Shown in pieces: positions 1 to 9,199 of a stretch of DNA of 64,000 bases. Within the stretch, counting starts at the first letter, position 1, and the number at the start of each line of letters is the position of its first letter. Below the pieces are notes generated by a model that was not told the DNA's origin, ran no database searches, and saw only the letters and a program-made list of their open reading frames with translations. This DNA is from Pseudomonas caspiana (GTDB lineage Bacteria > Pseudomonadota > Gammaproteobacteria > Pseudomonadales > Pseudomonadaceae): positions 32,351-96,350 of the forward strand of contig NZ_LOHF01000025.1 of NCBI RefSeq assembly GCF_002158995.1. The letters are read 5' to 3'. The position numbers and the translations under genes are program-made.

Positions 1-968
1 TCACGGTCGACGCTCTGGTGGTCCCATTCGGTATCACCCGACTGTTTTACGCCGTTGAAGCGAATCCCGAATTTGTCTTCGTCGCCAAACCTGCGGCCAA
101 CATCCACCGCCGTTCCCAACTGATTGTTGGAGGCGTAACTGCCCGTGATCTCGGTGATGGGTTTTTCCGTGGCACGCTTGGGCACCACGTTGATGCCGCC
201 ACCGACGCTGCCTCGTGGTGAGATGCCATTAATCAACTGGCTCGGACCTTTAAGGATGTCGACCCGGTCGGCCATTTCCATGTCGATGGTGTAGGTCGGC
301 AAAATGCCGTAGAGACCGTTATAGGAAACGTCGCTGTTGAACAGGCTCAAGCCACGAATGGTGAACTGTTCATAGCGCCCGCCTGCCGGGTTGGTGGCAC
401 GCACCGAAGGGTCGCTGGCAATCAGATCGCCCAAGGTTCTTGCCTGTTGATCCTTCACCGTTTTGCTGGTGTAGGTGGTCATGCTGAACGGCGTCTCCAT
501 GAAGTCCCGCGAACCCAGCAAACCTTGCGAACCATTGCGAGCGACCTGGCCACCGGCATAAGCCTGTTCACCTGTCGAGCCTGCGGTACCGAGAATCGAG
601 GTGGGGGCCAGTTGCAGGCTGCTACCCTCCGGCGCGGGGATCAAGGTGTAAGACTGAGCGGCCACCGGAACCAGCTGCAGGCCAGACCCTTGCAGCAAGC
701 GCGAGAAGCCTTCTTCCACCGCGAAGTCGCCAGACAACCCGGCGCTGTTACGACCGCTGACCAGTGCCGGATCCACGGACAGGTTGACGCCAGCCTGACC
801 TGCAAAACGGTTCAGCGCAGCACTCAGGCTGCCTGCTGGTACCTCGTAGGTGCGACGGTCTGTGCCTTCGGCCCAGCTGGACGAGACGAAAAGCGGGCTG
901 GAGCTCAAAGTCAGCAAAAGACTGAAATGCAGCAAGGGGCGCAAACGATAAGGCGACGCTGGGGGCAT
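1..968 (-). CDS. TonB-dependent siderophore receptor, 5' part (cut by window edge)
   Basis: Outer-membrane receptor for TonB-driven uptake of a ferric siderophore. About 322 residues lie in the window and the reading frame stays open to base 1, so the barrel is missing. The start is the ATG at 968. It is followed by a signal peptide with a hydrophobic core (LLHFSLLLTL) and a likely cleavage after SSSWA near residue 34. Residues about 38-105 form an STN (secretin/TonB short N-terminal) domain (TYEVPAGSLSAALNRFAGQA). A plug domain begins near residue 140 (DFMETPFSMTTYTSKTVKDQ, later FTIRGL and DILKGPS). Known for the family: an STN domain usually means the receptor also signals to an anti-sigma/ECF sigma pair. 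No such pair is visible on this side, so it could lie beyond the left edge or be absent. The ligand cannot be told from this portion. Confidence 0.9.
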   Translation of the reverse strand, partial: MPPASPYRLRPLLHFSLLLTLSSSPLFVSSSWAEGTDRRTYEVPAGSLSAALNRFAGQAGVNLSVDPALVSGRNSAGLSGDFAVEEGFSRLLQGSGLQLVPVAAQSYTLIPAPEGSSLQLAPTSILGTAGSTGEQAYAGGQVARNGSQGLLGSRDFMETPFSMTTYTSKTVKDQQARTLGDLIASDPSVRATNPAGGRYEQFTIRGLSLFNSDVSYNGLYGILPTYTIDMEMADRVDILKGPSQLINGISPRGSVGGGINVVPKRATEKPITEITGSYASNNQLGTAVDVGRRFGDEDKFGIRFNGVKQSGDTEWDHQSVDR

Positions 969-1137
969 GGAAGTAAGCTCTCATATTTGTTCACTTACCT
1001 GTGATGACCGGTGAGACGAAAAAAGGGGACAGGGTTTATGCAAATTTTTTCGAAGGAGCTTTTTTGAGGGGCAGCTTTTTGTTGGTGGGACCACGGTGTC
1101 CCTCGCTCAGCGCTACCGCACAGCGAATACTTGGGCC

Positions 1138-1208
1138 TGTAGGAGCTGCCGAAGGCTGCGATGGCGTGTGTCAAGAAAATTGCATCGTAGCCTGCGGCAG
1201 CTCTAACA
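1138..1208. repeat. REP-type inverted repeat
   Basis: Two arms of about 26 bp face each other: TGTAGGAGCTGCCGAAGGCT and the complement of AGCCTGCGGCAGCTCTAACA, with a few mismatches and a short spacer. Core words such as GGAGCTGCCG and AGGCTGCGAT are typical of intergenic REP sequences in Pseudomonas. It lies upstream of the receptor gene. Confidence 0.75.
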
Positions 1209-1638
1209 GAAAATCAGTGGCCTGCATGGCGTTTTTAAAGGGCTATCGCCTGGTGTTCTCGGTACAGCGCTGGCACGCAGACAATTGACCTGTGTGAGAT
1301 TCAGGGATCAGGGCCCTGCATGATTTCATCTGCCCCCGTCAGGAATATCCATCAAACATCATCCGCAGTCATTATTCTGACTCCAGAAAACTGGCACGTT
1401 GCCGATAAACTCCCTATCGGCGATAACCCGCTATATTTCACGCGACGTTGATATGAGTGAAATGAGCAGGGGCTGCAAGGTGCCGGTCAGAGCCATGGAA
1501 CAAGGCTTTGGTGTAGAATTTACGTGATGGCTTAGTGCTATTGGGTGGTTATTGCACGCCAAAAGTGGGCAGCGAAGCTGGACCCGTCTATATGTTTGCC
1601 TTTGGGCTCATCTTCTTTCTTCCCCGACAGGACCCCTG
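1209..1638. other. Gene-free stretch before the response regulator
   Basis: About 430 bases with no convincing reading frame. It should hold the promoter of the downstream two-component pair. A TAGAAT hexamer at 1514-1519 could be a -10 element, but I see no matching -35 and call no promoter. Confidence 0.4.
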
Positions 1639-3243
1639 ATGCTGGCGTACAACCAAAAGAGTTTTCTGATCGTCGACGACTTCTCCGACTTCCGCAGTTC
1701 GGTGCGCTCTATGCTGCGCGAACTGGGGGTGAGGGATGTGGACACCGCCGACACCGGAGAGCAGGCGCTGAAGATGTGTTCGCAAAAGCGCTACGATTTT
1801 GTCCTGCATGACTTCAATCTCGGTGACGGCAAGAAAAACGGCCAGCATGTACTCGAAGATCTGATGGTTGACCGGTTGCTGAGTCACGAAAGCGTGTTTG
1901 TCATGGTCACGGCCGAGAACAGCCAGGCGATGGTGATGAGCGCGCTGGAATGGGAACCGGATGCTTACCTGACCAAACCGTTCAACCGTGCAGGGCTGGC
2001 GCAACGTCTTGAAAAACTGGTGCAGCGCAAGGGCTTGCTCAAGCCAATCCTGCAAGCGCTCGACCGCGGCAAGCCTGCCGAAGTACTTGCCGCCTGTGTG
2101 GCGCTGACCAAACAGGACCCGCGTTATGCGCCGCTGTGCCTGCGCTATAAAGCCGATGCGCTGCGTGACCTGAAGCAATATGAGCCGCTTGAAGCGTTGC
2201 TCAAATCCATTCTTGCCGATCGCCCTGCGCCTTGGGCGTATGCCGCGCTCGGCAATTTGATGCTCAAGCGCAACAAGCACGCCGATGCGCAAGCGGTTTT
2301 CGATGCGGCAGTAAAAGCCTTTCCGGGCATGCCAATCCTTTACGACGGCCTTGCCGAAGCGCTGGTTGCGCGCGGCGATGTAGTCCGCGCACAAAAGGTG
2401 CTGGAAGACGCGGTGAAAATTTCGCCTCTGGCAGTGCGCCGGCAAACGCTGCTGGGCAAGCTGGCGCTGGATAACAACGATTTTGAAGGGGCTTCCAAGG
2501 CCTATCGTCAGGCGGTCAATCAAGGCCAGTTCTCTCGCTTCAAAAACCCTGAGACCAATCTTGGTTTTGCTCAGGCGTTGATTTCCCGGGGCGGCGATCA
2601 GGGGCTTGATGCGCGTACACGGGTAGAGATCAACCAGACGCTCAGTGAGGTTGCCAAAGAAAACGGTGCAGATCAGGGGCTGCAAGTCCGCACACGGCTG
2701 ATGAAAGCTGCCAGCGTGAAGCATTCCGATCCAGAGATGGCCGCCAAGCTGACCGCAGATGCGGTGGGCCGGTTGCAGGACATGGAGCAATTTCTCAGTG
2801 CTGATGCCGCTTTGGCTGTCGCCTCCCAGTTGCAGAGCCTTGGTCAGGCCGAGGCAGGTGCAGATGTGTTGAAGAGCTGCGCCGAGATTTACGGTGATGA
2901 TCCATCGGTGATGCAAAGCATCGCCAAGCAAACTGACGATCCGGCGATCCTCGGTGCCAACAAGGCCGCCATTGAACTCAATATTCAGGGCGTTCGCACC
3001 TACAAGGCTGGCAATCTTAACGAGGCTCAGGACCTGTTCCGTCGCGCATTGGCGCTGCAGGCCCAGAACATCAGTATTGCCTTGAACCTGGCGCAAGCAT
3101 TACTTCACTCCATGGCATCGGCTCCCAATGCAGCCAAGCTGGAAGAGTGTCGCAGTTGCCTGAAAATGGTCGGCAAGATGCCCGAAAGCGATCCGCGTTT
3201 CGAGCGCTATCAAAAACTGCAGAGCAAGGCGTTTGGAGTATGA
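1639..3243 (+). CDS. Response regulator with REC domain and TPR-like repeats
   Basis: 534-residue protein with an N-terminal phosphoreceiver (about 1-125) joined to a long helical TPR-like region and no DNA-binding or enzymatic output domain. REC signatures are the acidic pair D13/D14, the phospho-acceptor D58 in VLHDFNLG, T91 in MVTAENS and K113 in YLTKPF. TPR-like helices recur afterwards (AYAALGNLMLKRNKHADAQA; later GVRTYKAGNLNEAQDLFRRA). The start at 1639 is chosen because AGGA lies just upstream and the receiver begins directly after it. An upstream in-frame ATG at 1552 would add 29 unrelated residues. The stop overlaps the start of the next gene, so the two are co-translated. Output is probably protein-protein interaction; the pathway is unknown. 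Confidence 0.85.
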   Translation: MLAYNQKSFLIVDDFSDFRSSVRSMLRELGVRDVDTADTGEQALKMCSQKRYDFVLHDFNLGDGKKNGQHVLEDLMVDRLLSHESVFVMVTAENSQAMVMSALEWEPDAYLTKPFNRAGLAQRLEKLVQRKGLLKPILQALDRGKPAEVLAACVALTKQDPRYAPLCLRYKADALRDLKQYEPLEALLKSILADRPAPWAYAALGNLMLKRNKHADAQAVFDAAVKAFPGMPILYDGLAEALVARGDVVRAQKVLEDAVKISPLAVRRQTLLGKLALDNNDFEGASKAYRQAVNQGQFSRFKNPETNLGFAQALISRGGDQGLDARTRVEINQTLSEVAKENGADQGLQVRTRLMKAASVKHSDPEMAAKLTADAVGRLQDMEQFLSADAALAVASQLQSLGQAEAGADVLKSCAEIYGDDPSVMQSIAKQTDDPAILGANKAAIELNIQGVRTYKAGNLNEAQDLFRRALALQAQNISIALNLAQALLHSMASAPNAAKLEECRSCLKMVGKMPESDPRFERYQKLQSKAFGV

Positions 3244-3932
3244 GCGACAACCAAGCAAGTATGGATTTCTCCATGGTGATTGCCTCGACTGTGCATGACA
3301 TGAAGAACTCCCTGTCGACACTGAGCCAGTCCCATAACCGGTGGCTCGAACAGTTGACCGAGGAGCAGCGCGATACTCCCGAGCATGGCGTCATCGAGTA
3401 CGAGTTTGCCCGGCTCAACGGCATGCTCGTGCAACTGCTTGGCCTCTACAAGCTGGGCGTCAATCAGCTGCCGCTGCGTCCTGATTACCACGAGATGGAT
3501 GATTTCATCGAAAGCCAGTTGGCGCATCATCAGGAAGTGCTGAACAGTCGCGGTATCGTCGCCACCAGTGAAGTGGATGCGCTCATCCCGCTGGGTTTCT
3601 TTGATCGTGAGCTGATTGGCACAGTGGTGGGCAACATCCTGGTGAACGCTATTCGCCACGCGGACAAAACCATCGCCGTCAGCGTCAGAGAAGACGAGGG
3701 GCAGCTTTGCATCGTTATCAATGATGACGGCGAAGGCTATCCGGCCAGCATGATTGAAAAGCAGGCGGATTATGCATTGGGTATCAACCAGGTCAGCGGC
3801 AGCACGGGCCTGGGACTTTATTTCGCGGCACGCATTGCTGAGCAGCATCAGCGTAACGGCGTGCATGGACGTATTGAGCTGGCGAATGGTGGGCGTTTGG
3901 GCGGGGGCGTGTTTAGTATCTTCTTGCCTTGA
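3240..3932 (+). CDS. Small soluble sensor histidine kinase
   Basis: 230-residue kinase that starts inside the stop codon of the preceding regulator (ATGA overlap), so the two almost surely form a cognate pair. The dimerisation/phosphotransfer segment is right at the N-terminus, with H19 in STVHDMKNSLSTL. The ATPase domain follows, with N-box GNILVNAIRHA, G1 box NDDGEGYP and G2 box GSTGLGLYFA. There is no transmembrane segment, PAS or GAF domain, so the protein is cytoplasmic and takes its signal from a partner or from inside the cell. The family is certain; the stimulus and target are not visible here. Confidence 0.88.
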   Translation: MSDNQASMDFSMVIASTVHDMKNSLSTLSQSHNRWLEQLTEEQRDTPEHGVIEYEFARLNGMLVQLLGLYKLGVNQLPLRPDYHEMDDFIESQLAHHQEVLNSRGIVATSEVDALIPLGFFDRELIGTVVGNILVNAIRHADKTIAVSVREDEGQLCIVINDDGEGYPASMIEKQADYALGINQVSGSTGLGLYFAARIAEQHQRNGVHGRIELANGGRLGGGVFSIFLP

Positions 3933-4352
3933 TGGGATAATGCAGACTTCCACTAGTCGCGGTTGCGGGGGATTTCAGCGCTCATCCTTTAACGCCTTAA
4001 GGTTCGTGTCTCGCCCATTGGCTGTGCGGCACATAATAGGGGCGCAATTTTATGTGCGGTAAGGGCTATGAGGAATGGTATTCACCCCGATGAACCCACG
4101 CTGAAACAGCTTGCACCTCGTTAAGCATGAGCGCGTCAAAAATTGTCAGAGCTGGCTGGCACGAGGGCAGCTGCCTTGCTCACAGGTGGGCACTAGTGCG
4201 GGGAATAGTATTGCCCGATTTTGAGCCCGCTCATCATGCGAAGCTGGCGTTGAGCGGATATTGGGTAGGTTAACTCTGCAAAGCCGTATGCTTTTTCTTG
4301 ACGGATAATCATCCATTGCAGCGGCCCGTTAATAGTATTGGCCGCTTTAAAG
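3933..4352. other. Intergenic stretch, no supported gene
   Basis: 420 bases between the plus-strand kinase gene and the minus-strand acyltransferase gene. No reading frame shows protein-like character I can identify. Base composition falls towards the right, as the low-GC gene is approached, so part of this may belong to the acquired island. Confidence 0.4.
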
Positions 4353-4943
4353 TTAATGCATCTGAACTCTGAGTTCAGATTCTCTTTCTGCGATGAATTG
4401 TTGCTCCAGTTCCAGTAGATTTCGTTTTCGTTCTTTAATTCTCTTGGCGGGCACCCCAGAATAAATACCAAATTCTTTGCAGCTTTTGGAAACCAGGCTT
4501 AACGCTCCCACTGCTACGCCTTGTTCAAGAACAACCCCAGGGAGCACAACGCTTCCTGCGCCGATGATGACATGTCGGCCGATATTGACATCCGCGTTTT
4601 TTACTTTCCTAAAATCATCAGGAACTGTCGGATTAGTCATCGAGATACCGCTGTAGTCATCAGTGCTGCTATATATAGAAACCTTTGATGATAAGCCACT
4701 AAAATCACGCATGGTGATTTTTCCTGCACCTATCAGTAAACTAGAAACAGCGATATGAATATAATTCCCAAGTACTATTCCTTCTGCCCCGGCAGACAGT
4801 ACGCAAAAATCATCGATACGAACATTGTCACCGATTATGATTTTGGCACAATTATAGTATGAGGCTTTATCTGAAAGTTGAGGGTTTTCTCCGACACTTG
4901 CGAAGCCCATTTTTTCGATTTGTGTTTTATTTAGAAAGCCCAT
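4353..4943 (-). CDS. Hexapeptide-repeat sugar acyltransferase (WbbJ/VioB-like)
   Basis: 196-residue transferase of the left-handed beta-helix family, which moves an acetyl or other acyl group from CoA/ACP to a sugar. Hexapeptide steps are visible (IIIGDNVRIDDFCVLSAG; later NIGRHVIIGAGSVVLPGVVL), and the C-terminal turn GVPAKRIKERK is typical. It is co-oriented with the sugar island 650 bp upstream. The two sequence lines I counted by hand are about 40% GC, well below the flagellar genes, which suggests horizontal acquisition. In P. syringae a VioB acyltransferase acts on dTDP-viosamine for flagellin glycosylation, and this is the obvious candidate role here. It could instead acetylate O-antigen. 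The family call is firm; the substrate is inference. Confidence 0.8.
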   Translation of the reverse strand: MGFLNKTQIEKMGFASVGENPQLSDKASYYNCAKIIIGDNVRIDDFCVLSAGAEGIVLGNYIHIAVSSLLIGAGKITMRDFSGLSSKVSIYSSTDDYSGISMTNPTVPDDFRKVKNADVNIGRHVIIGAGSVVLPGVVLEQGVAVGALSLVSKSCKEFGIYSGVPAKRIKERKRNLLELEQQFIAERESELRVQMH

Positions 4944-5601
4944 ATAAAATACCTTAACTTCACGTATAAAGTAATTAAATAATCAGTGCAAGATATCACA
5001 TGCGAAAAGTGTATGCGAAGCGCTCTTGCCTCGAGGTCTGTAGGTTGGCGTTCCATCACAGCGAGGCTTGCCTGGGCGCCAGGTGACTCAAGACGTCGGT
5101 CGCCACCAGTTGATGCAATGGGGCAGCCACGCGCGCTTGAATGACCTGGATAGAGGGTTTGAAGTAAACGCGATATTTTGCCTGCGTAAGATGCCCTCCC
5201 AGAACGCTAGAATCAGTGTCCGTCAAATTCAAGTGCTTACACATCGTGTTTGGCTTCGGGAACAGGACGTTGTATTGCCAGGACGTATACATTTCGCTTT
5301 CAGCAATCACGGCCTTATTCCTCGCGCGCACTTGATAAACAGTCAACGTGGTTTGGCACCACGATTTCTGATGGGAAGGTAGGCGTTAATTCAAGAGTCA
5401 GCGGATTTGGCATGGAGGACATGGCTCAAGTTCGAGACTGATTTTCGTAAGTATCCCATTGCACAGGCCATTGAACGTGGCTTGATTTCTGCCACGAAAA
5501 TGGCGCTATGGTAACTCAGGGTGTCTAAAGCAAAAAACTGGCCATATCCAGGCAGCACTGCTCATTTGAGCAAGCAGTGCCAGCTGGTTTCCTGCTCGGC
5601 T
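4944..5601. other. Probable decayed sequence between acyltransferase and glycosyltransferase
   Basis: 658 bases with no intact gene. On the plus strand one frame runs from 5068 to 5517 with a single in-frame TAG at 5380-5382. Its last part (RTWLKFETDFRKYPIAQAIE and GLISATKMALW) reads like a genuine protein C-terminus but matches no family I know. On the minus strand a 96-codon frame (5056-5346, TTG start) is also open and unrecognised. This looks like the scar of a lost gene in the sugar island rather than a functional locus, but the evidence is weak. Confidence 0.3.
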
Positions 5602-8600
5602 TTATTGGCTCCAGACATCTCTCCATTCAAGCGAAGCGTCGTTGTCAAGCATCCAGTTCTGGAGCACCTCATTTCTGAGCTTCTCACCGAAATGAGCACT
5701 GGCCTCTGGCTGGTCTAGATGTGACCTGATCGCTTCGATCCAGGCACCAGTCTGATTACTGACGAGGGTGACTCCCAGATTGTGATGGTAAAGCGTATCG
5801 CTGCAGATTATCGGATAACCGCAAACGCCGAATTGAAGCAGGGAAACCGGATCCTTGACCCGATTCGTGAGTGTGGGGTGAGCAGGCACGAGCACGAGAT
5901 CCAGATCCAGCTCGGCTAATAGTCCCGGATAAAGTGATTCCTCGGGGGTTGCATGCACTTCGTGAATGTACGGCTCAATCCAGCGGGAGCAAGGGCCCAT
6001 GATTATCCACTCGACGTCATCACCCAGCGCCTTGATAACGTCGGTCAAAATCTCCAGCTCCGATGCTTGTCGTGACGTACCTACCCATCCCACGCGAGGT
6101 TTTTTCTTCAATACGCGTTCATGTCTCAAGTGAAGCCAGGTGTGTGGGCAAAGCCGGGTTTCTATAACCTGAACGTGCTGGTGCAGACCTGTCAGCAGCT
6201 CGGCCATCCCTGCGGTTGGTACGGTAACTCTATCGGCGTTTGCCAAATGCTGATGCATCAGAACCTGAATTGCAGTAGGCGAACTTAGCTTGTTATCCGC
6301 GCCTTCCACCACATCCGGTAGTTCCGTTAGGTCATAGACTATCCGGGCGTTGGTATGCGCTTTGACAGTGCTCATCAGGTGAGCGTCTGCTTGACTTGCA
6401 GAGCCTTGTATCACCACAGTATCCGCACTCAATCGCGCCAGTTCGGGAAGGATCAGACGGGTGTGACTAATAATGCCATCAACTGTGCCTTGTTCGCGCA
6501 GGCTTGTCAGCGGGGCAGCGATACGGCGACCTGCGTCGCCACGATTGGCAGGGTTAATCAACACGACGGGCAAGGGACGATGAAGCAATCCCCGCCAACT
6601 CAGTTCACGATCTGCCTGGGGCGCAAAGGGTGTGCCCTGCAATGCCAGATTTCGGTTGTAGGCCGGGTCCCATGCAAGGTAATGCAGCCATCGGTGCTGT
6701 AGACCTAGTGCGGCGAACTCATGAGCTTGTGAGTCAGTAAAGACCTCGCTGTCCCTGCCAACGACAACGCAATGTGGTGTCCAGGCGATCAGGTGACCGC
6801 TGTCACGTACTTTCAGGCACAAATCAATATCGTAAAAGTGGTCCTGAAAAAGGTGCTCATCGAAGCCCTTTACATCGTCGAACAGTGAGCGCCGGATCAT
6901 CAGGCAGTTGCCACTTACCGCACTGTAATTCTGGTCCACATCCAGGCGCTTGTTAAAACTCGTGGATGAAGCTGCCTCTTTCGAGGAAACGGCCGCTGCG
7001 GTTCCCTGGATGCCAAGAATGATTGCGCCGCTCTTCACGCTTCCATCCGTACCAAGCACCTTTGCGCCGGTAATGCCCACCTCGGGACGCTGTGCATGAT
7101 TGAGCAAATTCTGGAGCCAGTCCTCTTGAATGATCAAGGTATCGCTACCCAGGATCAAAAGGTAATCACCCCGCGCTTGTTGGGCAGCAGCATTCAGGAG
7201 TGGAGAGTGGCGCAAGGTTTGGTCGTGCCAGAGAATCCGGATTTTTTCAGATTGCATGGCATCCACGGATTTCAGCCAATGAACGGTTTCCTCGTTCTGA
7301 CTGTTGTTGTCCGCGATCAGAATTTCATAGTTCTGGTAAGTGCTCTTCTCCAGCAGGCTTTCGACGCAGGGCAACAACATCGCCACATCATTGTCGGAAA
7401 TGATGATGATCGACACCAGCGGTTGATCATCGTGACCATAGTTGATTCGATAAACGCCGGGTTCACTGCTTTGAATCGAGCTGTTCGGGAATCCACGAGC
7501 CTTCAGGTGTCGCTGAAGCGTTTGAACCTGATCCGGGCTGTCGCGAGGTTCCTGGGCAGGTGCAATAACCAGCGGTTCGGATGAGTGGAGGAAGCCGCTA
7601 AAGTCTGGATGCTCGATCAAGCGCAGAATCAGATCGAGTTCTATTGCATCCGCGAACTGTGAGTCGAAGCCGCCAGTGGCCAGGACTGCGTCACGATTGA
7701 ATAGCCAGTGACGGCCCATCGCTTGAGGGTGAGCCACCAGGTAGTCAAGGCTAAAGTCCGGGTGAAATACCAGGCTCGCTCCCCCGTTGCCATTCAGAGT
7801 GACTTCATCACAAAACACGGCACTGGCTTGTGGTGCGTCGATAATATTCATGACTGCGTTCAGCAGACCGCTGGTCGTGAAAGTAGTCCCCGCATCAGCC
7901 AGAATCCACCACTGATGGGGGGTGTCCTGCATAAGGCTGTTGATTACAGACGCTCGGGTCTGGAAGGTTGCGGGTAGCCACGGCAGTTGGGATTGAAGGG
8001 GTGTTTGGGCATCTTTATCGTAGTCGGCGACAATAAAGACTTTTACATTTTCCAGTATCGGCGCCTCAGAAGACAGGCTCTGTAAGGTCGTCAGAACGCT
8101 TTCCGCATTTTGATTGAAGTCGGAAACCACAATAGCGATCGCTGGCCCTCCGCTGTGCTCTTGAAGATATTCTCTAAGCAGCAGCTGCTCCGCTGGAGTG
8201 GGCTTACGCTTGCTCAGCCAGGCAGCGACCTGGTTATTACGGCGAATGGCTTCAGGCCTTCTATCGAAATGGGCCAGTAGGTCCAGTTCCTGAATTTCCT
8301 GACGGCGGGCGAGTGGCGCGATTCTCACTTTATTGTTCAGCCCATCCGGGCGTATCCAACCCAACTCTCTGGTCAGGCGGTAGTGGTTTGCATGTCCATC
8401 GCGCGACATTGAAGGATTGCTTCGTAGCATTTCACTGGTTTGCAGGTTTGAAACCCTGAAGTATGAAAGCGGGCGAGCGAGTAGTGCCAGGTTGCCGTGA
8501 CGCAACAGCTTCAGATACAGCGCGACGTCGCCAAGCCCGACGATGACGATCTGCTTGAGTGACATGAGGTCCTGGCCAAATTCAAGCACGTCTGCTCGCC

Positions 8601-9123
8601 GGCACATCATCGAGCTCGGCTCGCCAATGAAATTAACAGGATTCTGCGCTAGAAAAGACACCAGATCCGGGCCGTTCAGGACGACGTTTTTCCCGAAGGG
8701 ATTAAGGGTGTAAAGATTATCTGGCATCAGCTCGCCGTCTTCGTCGATTCGCTTGCGCGTCGCTGAGGCCAGTTTTATGTCGGGATGGTTATGTAGCGTA
8801 TCGAAAAGCAGTCGCGTGCAGTCAGGAAGTAGAATGTCGTCGTCGTATAGAAACTTGATGTACTCGCCTCGTGCCTGCTGAACGCCAAACGCAATATTGT
8901 TCACTTCTCCCAGTGCAGTCGCATTTCTCAGATAGCGGATTGGCCAGCGGCTCTCAGGGCTGAGTCGGTCGACGATCTGTTTTATCGCATCATCAGGGCA
9001 GTCATCGCAGACCAGAATCTCAATCTCGTCATGGTTCTGGCGAAGTGCACTTTTAAGCGCAGCCTCGAAAAAGGTTGGTTTATAAGCCGGAATAACAATA
9101 CTGACCAAACGTGAAGAGCTCAT
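5602..9123 (-). CDS. Giant multi-domain glycosyltransferase (Fgt1 paralogue, VioT candidate)
   Basis: 1173-residue protein. Residues about 1-240 form a family 2 GT-A domain (SIVIPAYKPTFFEAALKSAL, acidic FLYDDDILLPD). About 360-560 is a weaker GT-A-like region (WWILADAGTTF), and 600-830 is another GT2 domain (PLVSIIIISDNDVAMLLPCV, LLILGSDTLI). From about 870 to the end is a GT-B-like part (PRVGWVGTSR, QFGVCGYPIICSD). It matches the fgt1-like protein at 31553 module for module, including LLNHAQRPEVGI and a QN-(Y/W)-SA-(V/L)-SGNCLM motif. The start at 9123 is chosen because the GT2 fold begins there, although the ribosome site is weak; an upstream start would overlap the methyltransferase. It lies downstream of the methyltransferase and aminotransferase in one operon. 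The likely job is transfer of the modified amino sugar onto the flagellin glycan, but the acceptor is inferred. Confidence 0.82.
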   Translation of the reverse strand: MSSSRLVSIVIPAYKPTFFEAALKSALRQNHDEIEILVCDDCPDDAIKQIVDRLSPESRWPIRYLRNATALGEVNNIAFGVQQARGEYIKFLYDDDILLPDCTRLLFDTLHNHPDIKLASATRKRIDEDGELMPDNLYTLNPFGKNVVLNGPDLVSFLAQNPVNFIGEPSSMMCRRADVLEFGQDLMSLKQIVIVGLGDVALYLKLLRHGNLALLARPLSYFRVSNLQTSEMLRSNPSMSRDGHANHYRLTRELGWIRPDGLNNKVRIAPLARRQEIQELDLLAHFDRRPEAIRRNNQVAAWLSKRKPTPAEQLLLREYLQEHSGGPAIAIVVSDFNQNAESVLTTLQSLSSEAPILENVKVFIVADYDKDAQTPLQSQLPWLPATFQTRASVINSLMQDTPHQWWILADAGTTFTTSGLLNAVMNIIDAPQASAVFCDEVTLNGNGGASLVFHPDFSLDYLVAHPQAMGRHWLFNRDAVLATGGFDSQFADAIELDLILRLIEHPDFSGFLHSSEPLVIAPAQEPRDSPDQVQTLQRHLKARGFPNSSIQSSEPGVYRINYGHDDQPLVSIIIISDNDVAMLLPCVESLLEKSTYQNYEILIADNNSQNEETVHWLKSVDAMQSEKIRILWHDQTLRHSPLLNAAAQQARGDYLLILGSDTLIIQEDWLQNLLNHAQRPEVGITGAKVLGTDGSVKSGAIILGIQGTAAAVSSKEAASSTSFNKRLDVDQNYSAVSGNCLMIRRSLFDDVKGFDEHLFQDHFYDIDLCLKVRDSGHLIAWTPHCVVVGRDSEVFTDSQAHEFAALGLQHRWLHYLAWDPAYNRNLALQGTPFAPQADRELSWRGLLHRPLPVVLINPANRGDAGRRIAAPLTSLREQGTVDGIISHTRLILPELARLSADTVVIQGSASQADAHLMSTVKAHTNARIVYDLTELPDVVEGADNKLSSPTAIQVLMHQHLANADRVTVPTAGMAELLTGLHQHVQVIETRLCPHTWLHLRHERVLKKKPRVGWVGTSRQASELEILTDVIKALGDDVEWIIMGPCSRWIEPYIHEVHATPEESLYPGLLAELDLDLVLVPAHPTLTNRVKDPVSLLQFGVCGYPIICSDTLYHHNLGVTLVSNQTGAWIEAIRSHLDQPEASAHFGEKLRNEVLQNWMLDNDASLEWRDVWSQ

Positions 9124-9199
9124 CGCGATACCAAGTTTGAAAAGGTGAGGAGAGACTGGCTGTCGAGGTGTGTTCGCACCGGCCGTCGAGACGTTCCGC

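Noticed and set aside
1588..3096. 502-codon open frame on the minus strand
   Set aside because: It lies fully antisense to the REC-TPR gene, whose domain motifs are clear, and its translation is low in recognisable protein character.
4193..4471. 92-codon minus-strand frame at the end of the acyltransferase
   Set aside because: It overlaps the real gene in another frame. Its tail looks slightly protein-like, but I recognise no family and see no ribosome site.
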